Source of the DNA: Massilia endophytica
GTDB taxonomy: Bacteria > Pseudomonadota > Gammaproteobacteria > Burkholderiales > Burkholderiaceae_D
DNA length: 64,000 nucleotides
Reading direction: 5' to 3'
NCBI RefSeq assembly: GCF_021165955.1
Contig: NZ_CP088952.1
Span: 4,402,001-4,466,000 of the forward strand
The position numbers and the translations under genes are program-made. Below are positions 1 to 7,713 of this stretch, piece after piece. Each line of letters starts with the position of its first letter. Position 1 is the first letter of the stretch. The notes beneath the pieces are model-generated. The model was not told where the DNA came from and did not search any database. It saw only the letters and a program-made list of their open reading frames with translations.

Positions 1-540
1 GTGCACATGCACGTGGACCTGATCGCAGGCCTGCCCGGAGAAACCGTGGAGAGCTTCGCCGAGGGCTTCGACAAGCTGTGGGCCCTCGGCCCGCACGAGA
101 TCCAGTTCGGCATCCTGAAGCGCCTGCGCGGCACGCCGATCATCCGCCATACCGAGGAATTCGGCATGGTGTACGACCCGCACCCGCCGTACACCATTCT
201 CGCCAACCGCGATATTGGCTTCCCCACCATGCAGCGCCTGGTGCGTTTCGCGCGCTACTGGGACCTGGTGGCAAACTCCGGCCGCTTCACGCACACCACG
301 CCCGTGCTCCTGGGCGACCGTCCCTTCCACCGCTTCATGGCGCTCTCGGACTGGCTGTATGCGAACACGGATGCGACGCACCGCATTGCGCTCGACCGGC
401 TGGCAGCCCTGATCGGCCGCTATCTGGAGGAACAGGGCGAAGATGCCGAAGCATTGCTTGCGCTGGACGGCCATGGCGTCCGCAAGAAGGCCGCGGCCAC
501 CGCACTGCCGCAGCGCCAGGCGCGCCACCTTGCCGCCTGA
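1..540 (+). CDS. B12-binding radical SAM protein, C-terminal part (DUF4080-like)
   Basis: The reading frame is open at the left edge, so only the last 179 residues are seen and the true start lies outside. The segment begins inside a radical SAM barrel (MHVDLIAGLPGET, the strand/loop that follows the cluster-binding region in this family) and continues into the C-terminal region found in B12-binding radical SAM proteins with a DUF4080 domain (ILKRLRGTPI, then YDPHPPYTIL). The CxxxCxxC cluster motif would lie upstream and cannot be checked. Substrate unknown. It ends 56 bp before the MCE transport operon and is probably a separate transcription unit. The family call rests on recalled sequence patterns. 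Confidence 0.7.
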   Translation: MHMHVDLIAGLPGETVESFAEGFDKLWALGPHEIQFGILKRLRGTPIIRHTEEFGMVYDPHPPYTILANRDIGFPTMQRLVRFARYWDLVANSGRFTHTTPVLLGDRPFHRFMALSDWLYANTDATHRIALDRLAALIGRYLEEQGEDAEALLALDGHGVRKKAAATALPQRQARHLAA

Positions 541-566
541 GCACTGTTGGGGGCGATCCTGTAGCG

Positions 567-585
567 AAGAGAACAATTCTCACTT
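567..585. promoter_or_regulatory. Fur-box-like palindrome upstream of the MCE operon
   Basis: GAGAA-CAA-TTCTC (569-581) is a perfect 5-3-5 inverted repeat; flanking bases extend it to a 19-bp site resembling the GAGAATnATTCTC form of Fur boxes in betaproteobacteria. A TACACT -10-like hexamer follows at 585-590, but no good -35 is visible. The site lies only 11 bp before the ATG of the permease gene. Iron regulation is an inference from the palindrome alone. Confidence 0.3.
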
Positions 586-596
586 ACACTGGCGAC

Positions 597-1724
597 ATGC
601 CTATTGCAGAAGAGCCAACCTTGACAATCAGTTCCGGCGAAACGCCGGAATCGACCGTGACCGCCAAAGGCACCTGGCAGGTTCACGCACTGGCTCATCG
701 CAAAACCATCAAGGCCATTTCTTCCACGCTGAACCGGCTGCACGGCAAGCAGGTGCACTGGGACCTGAGCGCCATCGACAGCCTCGATCACATGGGCGCC
801 CAGCTGCTCTGGCAAGCCTGGGACTACAAGCGCCCCGCTTCGCTCAAGCTGGCGGACGGCCAGAACGAATTCTTCAATCGCCTGGAAGCGACGGGCAAGC
901 TGGAACTCCCGCGCACCCGCGCCGCACACATGGGGTGGATCACCACGCTGGGCGCTGGCGTGTTGCACTTCGTGGAGCACATGCAGGGCTTTATCAGCCT
1001 GATCGGGCAGGTCACGCAGGACATGTGGCGCTTCCTGAAGAACCCTATCCGCGGACCGTGGCGGGAGATCTCCGCGAACATCTTCCACGCGGGCTTCCAG
1101 GCCCTCGGCATCACCGCGCTCGTGGGATTCCTGATCGGCGTGGTGCTTTCCTATCTCTCCGCGCAGCAGCTGCGCAACTTCGGCGGCGACATCTATCTCG
1201 TGAACCTGCTGGGCATGAGCATCATCCGCGAACTGGGGCCGCTGCTGGCGGCCATCCTGGTCGCGGGCCGCTCGGGGTCGTCGATCACGGCGCAGCTGGG
1301 CGTGATGCGCGTGACCGAGGAACTGGATGCGATGCTCGTGATGGGCATCTCGCACGGTTTCCGCCTGATCCTGCCGAAAGTGGTCGCGCTTGCGATCTCC
1401 ATGCCGCTGCTCGTGATCTGGACCGACGCCATGGCCCTGATCGGAGGCATGGCTGCGGCCAAGGTGGAGCTGAATCTCTCCGCGCGCTACTTCATCCAGA
1501 AGCTGCCGGATGCGGTGCCGCTGGCGAACTACATGATCGGCCTGGGCAAGGGCGGCGTGTTCGGCATGCTGATCGCGCTCGTGTCCTGCCATTTCGGCCT
1601 GCGCATCCAGCCCAATACGGAGAGCCTGGGGCGCGGCACGACGACTTCGGTGGTGACTGCCATTACGGTGGTGATCCTGGCCGATGCGGTGTTCGCCATC
1701 GTCTTCAACGGGGTGGGCTACTAA
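597..1724 (+). CDS. mlaE: MlaE-family lipid ABC transporter permease with N-terminal STAS domain
   Basis: 375 residues. Roughly the first 100 form a STAS/MlaB-like domain (LSAIDSLDHMGAQLLW), fused to a standard MlaE permease of about 260 residues with five or six hydrophobic segments and the conserved stretch ELGPLLAAILVAGRSGS. MlaE permeases move lipids across the inner membrane together with an MlaF ATPase and an MCE (MlaD) periplasmic ring. In E. coli the STAS protein MlaB is separate; here it is covalently attached. The ATG at 597 is chosen because the homologous domain begins soon after it; no clear Shine-Dalgarno is visible, and the Fur-like palindrome sits directly upstream. The stop overlaps the next start by one base (taATG), implying translational coupling. 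Confidence 0.88.
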   Translation: MPIAEEPTLTISSGETPESTVTAKGTWQVHALAHRKTIKAISSTLNRLHGKQVHWDLSAIDSLDHMGAQLLWQAWDYKRPASLKLADGQNEFFNRLEATGKLELPRTRAAHMGWITTLGAGVLHFVEHMQGFISLIGQVTQDMWRFLKNPIRGPWREISANIFHAGFQALGITALVGFLIGVVLSYLSAQQLRNFGGDIYLVNLLGMSIIRELGPLLAAILVAGRSGSSITAQLGVMRVTEELDAMLVMGISHGFRLILPKVVALAISMPLLVIWTDAMALIGGMAAAKVELNLSARYFIQKLPDAVPLANYMIGLGKGGVFGMLIALVSCHFGLRIQPNTESLGRGTTTSVVTAITVVILADAVFAIVFNGVGY

Positions 1725-2560
1725 TGAGCGACGAGACCCAGTCCAAGGAGGAATGCGGCTGCCCCGATACGCCGGGCGAGCTGACACTGGACGGCAGCGT
1801 GCCGGTGGTGGAGATCACGAATCTCCAGACGAAGTTCGGCCGCACCGTCGTCCACAACGAGCTGAATCTCAAGATCGAGCAGGGCGAGATCATGTCCATC
1901 GTGGGCGGCTCGGGCACGGGCAAGACGGTACTGCTGCGGCAGATGCTCGGACTGGAGCGCCCGACGAAGGGCTGCGTGCGCGTGTTCGGCGAGGACATCA
2001 CGCAGGCCAAGGCGGACCAGCTGCAGCTGCTGCGCAACCACTGGGGCATGCTGTTCCAGCAGGGCGCGCTGTATTCCGCGCTGACGGTATTCGAGAATAT
2101 CGCCCAGCCGATGCGCGAGTTGCGCGTGCTGCCGCACGATCTGATCCGCGATGCTGTGCTATTAAAGATGAACATGGTGGGCCTGGGTCCCGAGCACGCG
2201 AACAAGATGCCTTCCGACCTCTCGGGCGGCATGATCAAGCGCGTGGCGCTGGCGCGGGCGCTGGCCCTGGAGCCGAAGCTGCTGTTCCTGGACGAACCGA
2301 CGGCGGGCCTGGACCCGGACCGGTCCGAAAGCTTCGTTTCGCTGATCAAGTCCCTGCACCGGGAGCTGGGGCTGACGGTGGTGATGGTGACGCACGACCT
2401 GGATACGCTGTTCGCGCTGTCCACGCGCATCGCCGTGCTGGCCGAGAAACACGTGATTGCGGTGGGACCGACGCGTGAGGTGATCCGCGTGGACCATCCG
2501 TTCATCAAGGAGTTCTTCCTGGGCGACCGCGGCAAGCGCGCACTGGAAGCCCTCGAATAA
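1724..2560 (+). CDS. mlaF: MlaF-like ABC transporter ATP-binding protein
   Basis: 278 residues of a classic ABC ATPase: Walker A GGSGTGKT near residue 62, Q-loop in MLFQQGALYSALTV, signature LSGGM, Walker B LLFLDEPTAGLDP and switch His in VTHD. The LFQQGALYSALTV wording is typical of MlaF/Mkl ATPases that serve MCE systems. An N-terminal extension of about 25 residues with Cys-rich EECGCPD precedes the domain and is unusual. It overlaps the permease gene by 1 bp and is followed 10 bp later by mlaD behind an AGGAG ribosome site, so the set is one operon. Confidence 0.9.
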   Translation: MSDETQSKEECGCPDTPGELTLDGSVPVVEITNLQTKFGRTVVHNELNLKIEQGEIMSIVGGSGTGKTVLLRQMLGLERPTKGCVRVFGEDITQAKADQLQLLRNHWGMLFQQGALYSALTVFENIAQPMRELRVLPHDLIRDAVLLKMNMVGLGPEHANKMPSDLSGGMIKRVALARALALEPKLLFLDEPTAGLDPDRSESFVSLIKSLHRELGLTVVMVTHDLDTLFALSTRIAVLAEKHVIAVGPTREVIRVDHPFIKEFFLGDRGKRALEALE

Positions 2561-2570
2561 AGGAGCAGGT

Positions 2571-3509
2571 ATGGAGAATCGATCACACGCATTCATGACG
2601 GGCATCTTCACGATATCGCTGCTGGTGGCGGCGGTGTTCTTCGGCATCTGGTTCAACCGCGACCGCGTGCAGTATGACCCCTACCTGATTGCGACCACCC
2701 TCGCCGTACCGGGCCTGAATCCGCAGGCGGCAGTGCGCTACCGCGGGCTGGAAGTGGGCAAGGTGGACGAGATCGACTTCGATCCGAAGGCGGCAGGCCA
2801 GATCCTCGTCCACCTGAGCATCGATCCCGCCACGCCCATTACCCGCACCACCTTCGCCACCCTCGGCTACCAGGGCGTGACCGGCATCGCCTATATCCAG
2901 CTGGACGACGAATCCGTCGGCTCGCCTGCCCTGGGCACCAGCAAGAAGAATCCAAGCCGCATTCCGCTGCGCCCCGGCCTGTTCGACCAGCTGGAGAAGC
3001 GCGGCAAGGCGATCCTGGAGCAGGCGGAGAACGTCACAGGAAAACTGAATACCCTGCTCAGCCCCGAGAACCAGAAGACCATGCTCTCCGCTTTCTCGGA
3101 CGTGAGCGAAACCGCGCGCGAATACCGCGAGCTCCCCAAGCAGCTGGGTCCAACCCTCGACAAGCTGCCCGCGCTGGCGGAACAGACCGACCGCGCCGTG
3201 CGCTCCGTAAACGAACTGGCCGACAGCGCAACCCAGCTTTCGCGTTCGCTGCAGGGCCCGGACGGCGCCGTCACACGCATCACGGCGGCAGTGGACCGCG
3301 CGGCCACATCCGTGGAAGCCGTCACTTCCGGCGTGGAGCTCGAAGCCCTGCCAAGCATTACCGGACTGACCGACGAAACCAAATCCTCGATGCGCGCCGT
3401 ACGCCGCACGATGAACACCCTGAACGAACGCCCGCAAAGCATTCTGTTCGGCGCACCGCAGGTTGCGCCGGGACCGGGCGAACCTGGCTTCACTGCACCG
3501 GCCAAATAA
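2571..3509 (+). CDS. mlaD: MCE (MlaD) family periplasmic lipid-binding protein
   Basis: 312 residues. One N-terminal membrane anchor (FTISLLVAAVFFGIWF, about 13-28) is followed by a single MCE/MlaD domain (AAVRYRGLEVGKVDEIDFD, YQGVTGIAYIQLDD), then a helical coiled region (120-300) of the kind that forms the central channel or needle of MCE rings. It is longer than E. coli MlaD (183 residues), resembling single-MCE proteins with a long helical tail. AGGAG lies 6 bp before the ATG. No MlaC-like periplasmic shuttle is encoded next to it. Confidence 0.88.
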   Translation: MENRSHAFMTGIFTISLLVAAVFFGIWFNRDRVQYDPYLIATTLAVPGLNPQAAVRYRGLEVGKVDEIDFDPKAAGQILVHLSIDPATPITRTTFATLGYQGVTGIAYIQLDDESVGSPALGTSKKNPSRIPLRPGLFDQLEKRGKAILEQAENVTGKLNTLLSPENQKTMLSAFSDVSETAREYRELPKQLGPTLDKLPALAEQTDRAVRSVNELADSATQLSRSLQGPDGAVTRITAAVDRAATSVEAVTSGVELEALPSITGLTDETKSSMRAVRRTMNTLNERPQSILFGAPQVAPGPGEPGFTAPAK

Positions 3510-3517
3510 GGACTGCC

Positions 3518-4132
3518 ATGACGACACTGATGCTCCGTTCCCTGTCCCTCCTTGCCTGCGCAGCGCTGTTTGCAGGCTGCGCCGCCACGAAAGGCCCGGC
3601 ATCGACCACCTTCGATTTCGGCCCCCTCACGGCGCCCGCCGCCGCGGCCGCGCCGGCGAACTATCCCGTGATCGTGGTGTCCGACGTCACCGGACCGGCC
3701 GTGCTGGACACCCAGCGCATGTACTACCGCCTGATGTATGCGGACGCCCAGCAATCGCGCCCCTATGCCTACAACCAGTGGGCCGCCAACCCCATGCAGC
3801 TGCTCACCCAGCGCCTGAAGGCGCGCATGGCGCAGGCAGGCGTGAAGGTGCTGAATACCACGGACGCCAGTGGCGGCACGCCGCTGCTGCGCCTGGAAGC
3901 TGACGAGTTCTCGCAAAATTTCGATAGCCAGACGGCGAGCAGCGCCAGCATCACCTTGCGCGCTTCGATCTTCAAGGCGCACAAGCTGATCGACCAGCGC
4001 ACCTTCTCGCGCCACACGCCCGCGCCGAGCGCTGACGCGCCGGGCGGAGCGCGCGCACTGGCCGCCACCGCCGACGCCATCGCGGCCGACCTGCTGGCCT
4101 GGCTGGCCACCCTGCCCGCGCAGCCGCAGTAA
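3518..4132 (+). CDS. ABC-type transport auxiliary lipoprotein (PqiC-like)
   Basis: 204 residues. A signal peptide with lipobox LFAGC (lipidated Cys near residue 20) is followed by a domain resembling the auxiliary outer-membrane lipoproteins of MCE systems (PqiC/ABC-type transport auxiliary component): an extended strand YPVIVVSDVTGPAVLDTQRM, then MYADAQQSRPYAYNQWAANP, then a NPMQLLTQRLKARM helix. The family is thought to link the MCE assembly to the outer membrane. It starts 8 bp after mlaD and is the fourth gene of the operon. Confidence 0.78.
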   Translation: MTTLMLRSLSLLACAALFAGCAATKGPASTTFDFGPLTAPAAAAAPANYPVIVVSDVTGPAVLDTQRMYYRLMYADAQQSRPYAYNQWAANPMQLLTQRLKARMAQAGVKVLNTTDASGGTPLLRLEADEFSQNFDSQTASSASITLRASIFKAHKLIDQRTFSRHTPAPSADAPGGARALAATADAIAADLLAWLATLPAQPQ

Positions 4133-4135
4133 ACG

Positions 4136-5275
4136 ATGGAGCAGCCAGTACCCGCCAGCGCCGCGCCGCCGCGCAAAGGGTCGCCCGTTGCGCGCGCCGC
4201 GCTGCTGGCCTATCTGCTGCTGATAGTCTACGCAAGCTGGTATCCCTTCTCGGGCTGGCATAGCCAAGGTCTCTCGCCGCTTATCTTCCTCGAACACACG
4301 TCCATGCCGCGCTACTGGACGCTGTTCGATGCAGTGATCAATGTGATCGGCTATATCCCCTTCGGCATGCTGCTGGCGTATGCCATGCATCCACGCGTGC
4401 GCGGCATCTGGGCTTTCCTGCTCGTGGCCATTACGGGCGCGCTGACCTCGGGCCTGATGGAGGCGGTGCAGACCTATCTTCCAAGCCGCGTATCGTCCAA
4501 CCTCGATTTCTATACCAACGCCATCGGCTGCGCCATCGGCGGCCTGGCCGGGGTGCTGAGCGCACGCAAGCTGCTCGACACCAGCCATCTCTACCGCCTG
4601 CGCCAGCGCTGGTTCGCCCAGCACGCCAGCCAGGGCCTCGTGCTGCTGGCCCTGTGGCCGCTGGCCCAGATCTATCCGCAATCCTTCCTGTTCGGGCTGG
4701 GCGAACTCCTGCCCATCCTGTCCGAATGGCTGAGCAGCCTACTGGAAATGGACATCGACCTCGCCTCCTATGTGCGGCCGGACATGGAACTGACAGTGGA
4801 GCAGTACTGGCTGTCCGAAACCATTGTGACGGCCTGCGGCATGGTAGGCGCGGCCCTGACCCTGCTGTGCCTGATGCGCCATCCTGCCCCGCGCGCCCTG
4901 CTGGTGATGTGCCTGATCGGCGCGGCCGTGGTCACCCGCTCGCTGGCAACGGCGCTTCTGTTCTCCCCGGAGAACGCCTTCACCTGGATTACACCCGGCG
5001 CCCAGGGCGGCTTCCTCATCGGCGCTATCATGCTCGCAGGCCTGGCCTTCGCGCCGCAGAAGGCGCAGCGGCGGCTGGCGGCTGCCACCATCCTGCTCAG
5101 CCTGCTTATCGTGAACACGACGCCGGTCAATCCCTATTTCAGCGCGACGCTGCAATCATGGGTGCAGGGCAAGTTCCTGAACTTCAACGGCGCGGCCCAG
5201 TTCCTGTCCGTCACCTGGCCCTTCGTGGCGCTCTGGTTCCTGTGGCTGCCCTCCCATAAACTCAATAAGGGCTGA
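4136..5275 (+). CDS. VanZ-like family membrane protein
   Basis: 379 residues, mostly hydrophobic, with around nine predicted membrane segments. The N-terminal third carries the VanZ-like signature (YASWYPFSGW, then DAVINVIGYIPFGML, then LTSGLMEAVQTYLPSR and SNLDFYTNAIGCAIGG). VanZ-like proteins were named for low-level teicoplanin resistance in enterococci, but most Gram-negative members have no known role. It starts 3 bp after the lipoprotein stop, so it is probably transcribed with the MCE operon; a functional link is not shown. Confidence 0.82.
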   Translation: MEQPVPASAAPPRKGSPVARAALLAYLLLIVYASWYPFSGWHSQGLSPLIFLEHTSMPRYWTLFDAVINVIGYIPFGMLLAYAMHPRVRGIWAFLLVAITGALTSGLMEAVQTYLPSRVSSNLDFYTNAIGCAIGGLAGVLSARKLLDTSHLYRLRQRWFAQHASQGLVLLALWPLAQIYPQSFLFGLGELLPILSEWLSSLLEMDIDLASYVRPDMELTVEQYWLSETIVTACGMVGAALTLLCLMRHPAPRALLVMCLIGAAVVTRSLATALLFSPENAFTWITPGAQGGFLIGAIMLAGLAFAPQKAQRRLAAATILLSLLIVNTTPVNPYFSATLQSWVQGKFLNFNGAAQFLSVTWPFVALWFLWLPSHKLNKG

Positions 5276-5315
5276 TCACGGGTATCATTACGCCTTGCAC
5301 TGAGTTTCAACGGAC

Positions 5316-5645
5316 ATGAGCATGAGCGACACTCCCTATTTCAAGCATCACGTGTTCTTTTGCATGAACCACCGTGATGACGGCCGCGAGAGCTGCGGCC
5401 CGCGCGGCGCCGAGCAGGCACAGAAGCACGCCAAGAAGCGCTGCAAGCAACTGGACCTGAACGGCGCGGGCAAGGTGCGCATCAACCAGGCTGGCTGCCT
5501 GGACCGCTGCGAGCACGGCCCCGTCATGGTGGTCTACCCCGAGGGCGTCTGGTACACCTATGTGGACACCAGCGATATCGACGAAATCATTGACCAGCAC
5601 CTCGTGAACGGACAGCCGGTGGAAAGGCTGAAGATCAAGGAATGA
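5316..5645 (+). CDS. (2Fe-2S) ferredoxin domain protein, thioredoxin-like
   Basis: 109 residues. It has the spaced cysteines of thioredoxin-fold [2Fe-2S] ferredoxins: Cys in FFCMNHRDD, Cys in ESCGPRGAE, and the pair in AGCLDRCEHGPVMVVYPEGVWY. The last motif is highly typical of this group, which resembles the 2Fe-2S subunits of complex I and hydrogenases. A second in-frame ATG (5322) follows the first. Its stop overlaps the start of the hydrolase gene, indicating a two-gene unit. Electron partner unknown. Confidence 0.85.
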   Translation: MSMSDTPYFKHHVFFCMNHRDDGRESCGPRGAEQAQKHAKKRCKQLDLNGAGKVRINQAGCLDRCEHGPVMVVYPEGVWYTYVDTSDIDEIIDQHLVNGQPVERLKIKE

Positions 5646-6304
5646 TGAACAAGAATACCAAGCACTTTACGATGCAGGGCAACGCAGGCCTGATGGAAGG
5701 CCTGCTGGACAAGCCGACCGAGGGCGCGCCGCGCGGCATCGCCCTCGTGGCCCACCCTCACCCGCTGTACGGCGGCACCATGGAAAACAAGGTCACCCAG
5801 ACCCTGGCGCGCGCCTTCGTGTCGCTGGGCTATGTGGTGGCGCGCATCAACTTCCGCGGCGTGGGCCAGTCGGAAGGCGTGCATGACCGCGGCCACGGCG
5901 AAACGGACGATATGGAACTGCTGTACCGACACATGACGGAGCAGTATCCCGGCCTGCCGGTGGCGCTCTCGGGCTTTTCCTTCGGCACTTATGTGCAGTC
6001 CCAGCTGCAGAAGCGCCTCACGGCGGCGGGCACCCCTGCCGAGCGCCTGGTGCTGGTGGGCAGCGCGGCGGGCAAGTGGGAAATGGCCGACGTTCCCGCC
6101 AATACGATCCTGATCCACGGCGAAAATGACGACACGATTCCCCTGCAGGCCGTGTTCGACTGGGCCCGTCCGCAGGATATCCCCGTGCTCGTGATTCCCG
6201 GCGCCGACCACTTTTTCCACCGCAAGCTCGGCCATATCAAGAGCTGGGTGATTGCGCTGTGGCAGGGCGGTTCGCAACAAAAGGACGACGCCGACGCGGA
6301 ATAA
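5642..6304 (+). CDS. Alpha/beta hydrolase
   Basis: 220 residues of a compact alpha/beta hydrolase. The nucleophile elbow is SGFSFGTYV, the oxyanion/HP loop is VAHPHPLYGGTMENK, the acidic residue lies in ILIHGENDDTIP and the catalytic His in VIPGADHFFHRKL. This pattern fits the KAN-1281-like/DUF3530-style small hydrolases often annotated only as alpha/beta hydrolase; substrate unknown. Two ATG codons stand in tandem at the start (5642 and 5645), overlapping the ferredoxin stop. Confidence 0.85.
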   Translation: MMNKNTKHFTMQGNAGLMEGLLDKPTEGAPRGIALVAHPHPLYGGTMENKVTQTLARAFVSLGYVVARINFRGVGQSEGVHDRGHGETDDMELLYRHMTEQYPGLPVALSGFSFGTYVQSQLQKRLTAAGTPAERLVLVGSAAGKWEMADVPANTILIHGENDDTIPLQAVFDWARPQDIPVLVIPGADHFFHRKLGHIKSWVIALWQGGSQQKDDADAE

Positions 6305-6309
6305 GTGCC

Positions 6310-6315
6310 TATAAT
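6310..6315 (+). promoter_or_regulatory. Possible -10 element upstream of the carboxypeptidase gene
   Basis: A perfect TATAAT hexamer lies just after the hydrolase stop and 62 bp before the carboxypeptidase ATG. No matching -35 hexamer is visible 16-18 bp upstream; an extended TGCC precedes it. Could be a weak or extended -10 promoter. Confidence 0.3.
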
Positions 6316-6321
6316 GTCCGG

Positions 6322-6347
6322 GCCGCCGGGCACACGCGCCCGGCGGC
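6322..6347 (+). terminator. 10-bp perfect hairpin between the hydrolase and carboxypeptidase genes
   Basis: GCCGCCGGGC (6322-6331), loop ACACGC, GCCCGGCGGC (6338-6347). It is followed by a pyrimidine-rich TGCTTCCTTC rather than a T-run, so it may terminate the upstream unit weakly or act as a 5'-UTR hairpin of the carboxypeptidase mRNA. Confidence 0.45.
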
Positions 6348-6376
6348 TGCTTCCTTCACTATCCAATCCAGACCCA

Positions 6377-7522
6377 ATGAAAAAGCTGCTTGCTGCACTG
6401 GTTTCCAGTGTGCTGATTCTTTCCACCGCTTTCGCACAAACCATTCCCGCCCCCACGATCGCCGCCCGCTCCTGGCTGCTGCTGGACGCCACCAGCAATC
6501 AGGTGATCGCGTCGCAGGACCCGAACATGCGGGTCGAGCCTGCCTCGCTGACCAAGATCATGACGGCCTACGTGACCTTCACCGCCCTGCGCGACAAGAA
6601 GCTGACCCTGGACCAGAAGGTCAACGTGTCGGTGCGCGCCTGGAAGGTGGACGCGAGCAGCTCCAAGATGTTCATCGACCCCGCCGTGCCGGTGTCGATC
6701 AGCGACCTGCTGTATGGCCTGATGGTGCAGTCCGGTAACGACGCGGCCGTGGCCCTGGCCGAGGCGGTTGCGGGCGACGAGGCGACCTTCGTGACCCTGA
6801 TGAACCGGGAAGCCCAGCGCATGGGCATGGCGAACACGCACTTCGCCAATCCGCACGGCCTGCCCAGCCCGGAGAACTACACCACGGCCACCGACCTGGC
6901 GACCCTGGCGCGCAACGTGATCAAGGACTTCCCGGAGTTCTACAAGATCGACTCGGTGAAGAGCTTCACCTACAACAAGATCACCCAGCAGAACCGCAAC
7001 CGCCTGCTGTGGCTGGACCCGACGGTGGACGGCATGAAGACGGGCCACACCGAGGCGGCCGGCTACTGCATGGTGGCGTCCGCCCGCCGCCCGAACGGCA
7101 ATGGCGAGCGCCGCCTGATCTCGGTGGTGATGGGCACGACGTCCGACGCGGTGCGCACCGCCGAGAGCCAGAAGCTGCTGAACTGGGGCTTCCAGAACTT
7201 CGATACCGTGAAGCTTTACACCAAGGGCCAGGCCATCGACACGCCGCAGGTGTGGAAGGGCTCGAAGAACAACCTGAAGATCGGCTTCCGCCAGGATGTG
7301 CTGGTGACCGTGCCGAAGGGCGTGGCCGCGAAAATGAAGCCCGTGCTGGAACGCAAGGACCCGCTGGTGGCGCCGATTGCCGAGGGCAGCAACGTCGGCA
7401 GGCTGAAGATGATGGTGGACGGCAAGCCGCTGCTGGAGCTGCCGGTGGTGGCCCTGGAGCCGGTGGACCAGGCATCCATCTTCGGCCGGGCATGGGATTC
7501 GATCAGGCTCTGGCTGCAGTGA
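6377..7522 (+). CDS. dacC: D-alanyl-D-alanine carboxypeptidase (PBP5/6 type)
   Basis: 381 residues. Signal peptide MKKLLAALVSSVLILSTAFA, then the penicillin-binding catalytic motifs in order: SLTK (SxxK nucleophile), SGN in VQSGNDAAVAL, and KTG in GMKTGHTEAAGYCM. A C-terminal PBP5-type beta domain follows, and the last residues (WDSIRLWLQ) can form the amphipathic membrane anchor of this family. The enzyme trims the terminal D-Ala of peptidoglycan pentapeptides in the periplasm. The ATG at 6377 is chosen over an upstream in-frame start because the signal peptide begins there. The symbol dacC is by family; dacA is equally possible. Confidence 0.9.
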   Translation: MKKLLAALVSSVLILSTAFAQTIPAPTIAARSWLLLDATSNQVIASQDPNMRVEPASLTKIMTAYVTFTALRDKKLTLDQKVNVSVRAWKVDASSSKMFIDPAVPVSISDLLYGLMVQSGNDAAVALAEAVAGDEATFVTLMNREAQRMGMANTHFANPHGLPSPENYTTATDLATLARNVIKDFPEFYKIDSVKSFTYNKITQQNRNRLLWLDPTVDGMKTGHTEAAGYCMVASARRPNGNGERRLISVVMGTTSDAVRTAESQKLLNWGFQNFDTVKLYTKGQAIDTPQVWKGSKNNLKIGFRQDVLVTVPKGVAAKMKPVLERKDPLVAPIAEGSNVGRLKMMVDGKPLLELPVVALEPVDQASIFGRAWDSIRLWLQ

Positions 7523-7533
7523 TCCATTACAGA

Positions 7534-7654
7534 GGGGACAGACCTGAACAGGGTCTGTCCCCGGTACCGTAGTCCGCCACCGAACATAGTCCGCTGACCG
7601 TGTTCGGTGGCGGACCAGGTTTTCGGGGTCAGACCCCGTCCGGGGTCTGACCCC
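7534..7654. repeat. Cluster of three perfect intergenic hairpins (REP-like)
   Basis: Three perfect palindromic stems follow each other: 7534-7544/7552-7562 (11 bp, GGGGACAGACC), 7572-7586/7601-7615 (15 bp, GTCCGCCACCGAACA) and 7625-7638/7641-7654 (14 bp, GGGGTCAGACCCCG). The first and third share the GGGG(A/T)CAGACC theme. They sit where two converging transcripts meet, so they may act as bidirectional terminators; the similar arms also suggest a dispersed repeat family. Confidence 0.7.
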
Positions 7655-7713
7655 TCTGCCAACAAAAACAAAAGCCCGCTTGTGAACTGACCCCAAAGAG
7701 TTGGACAGTTTAG

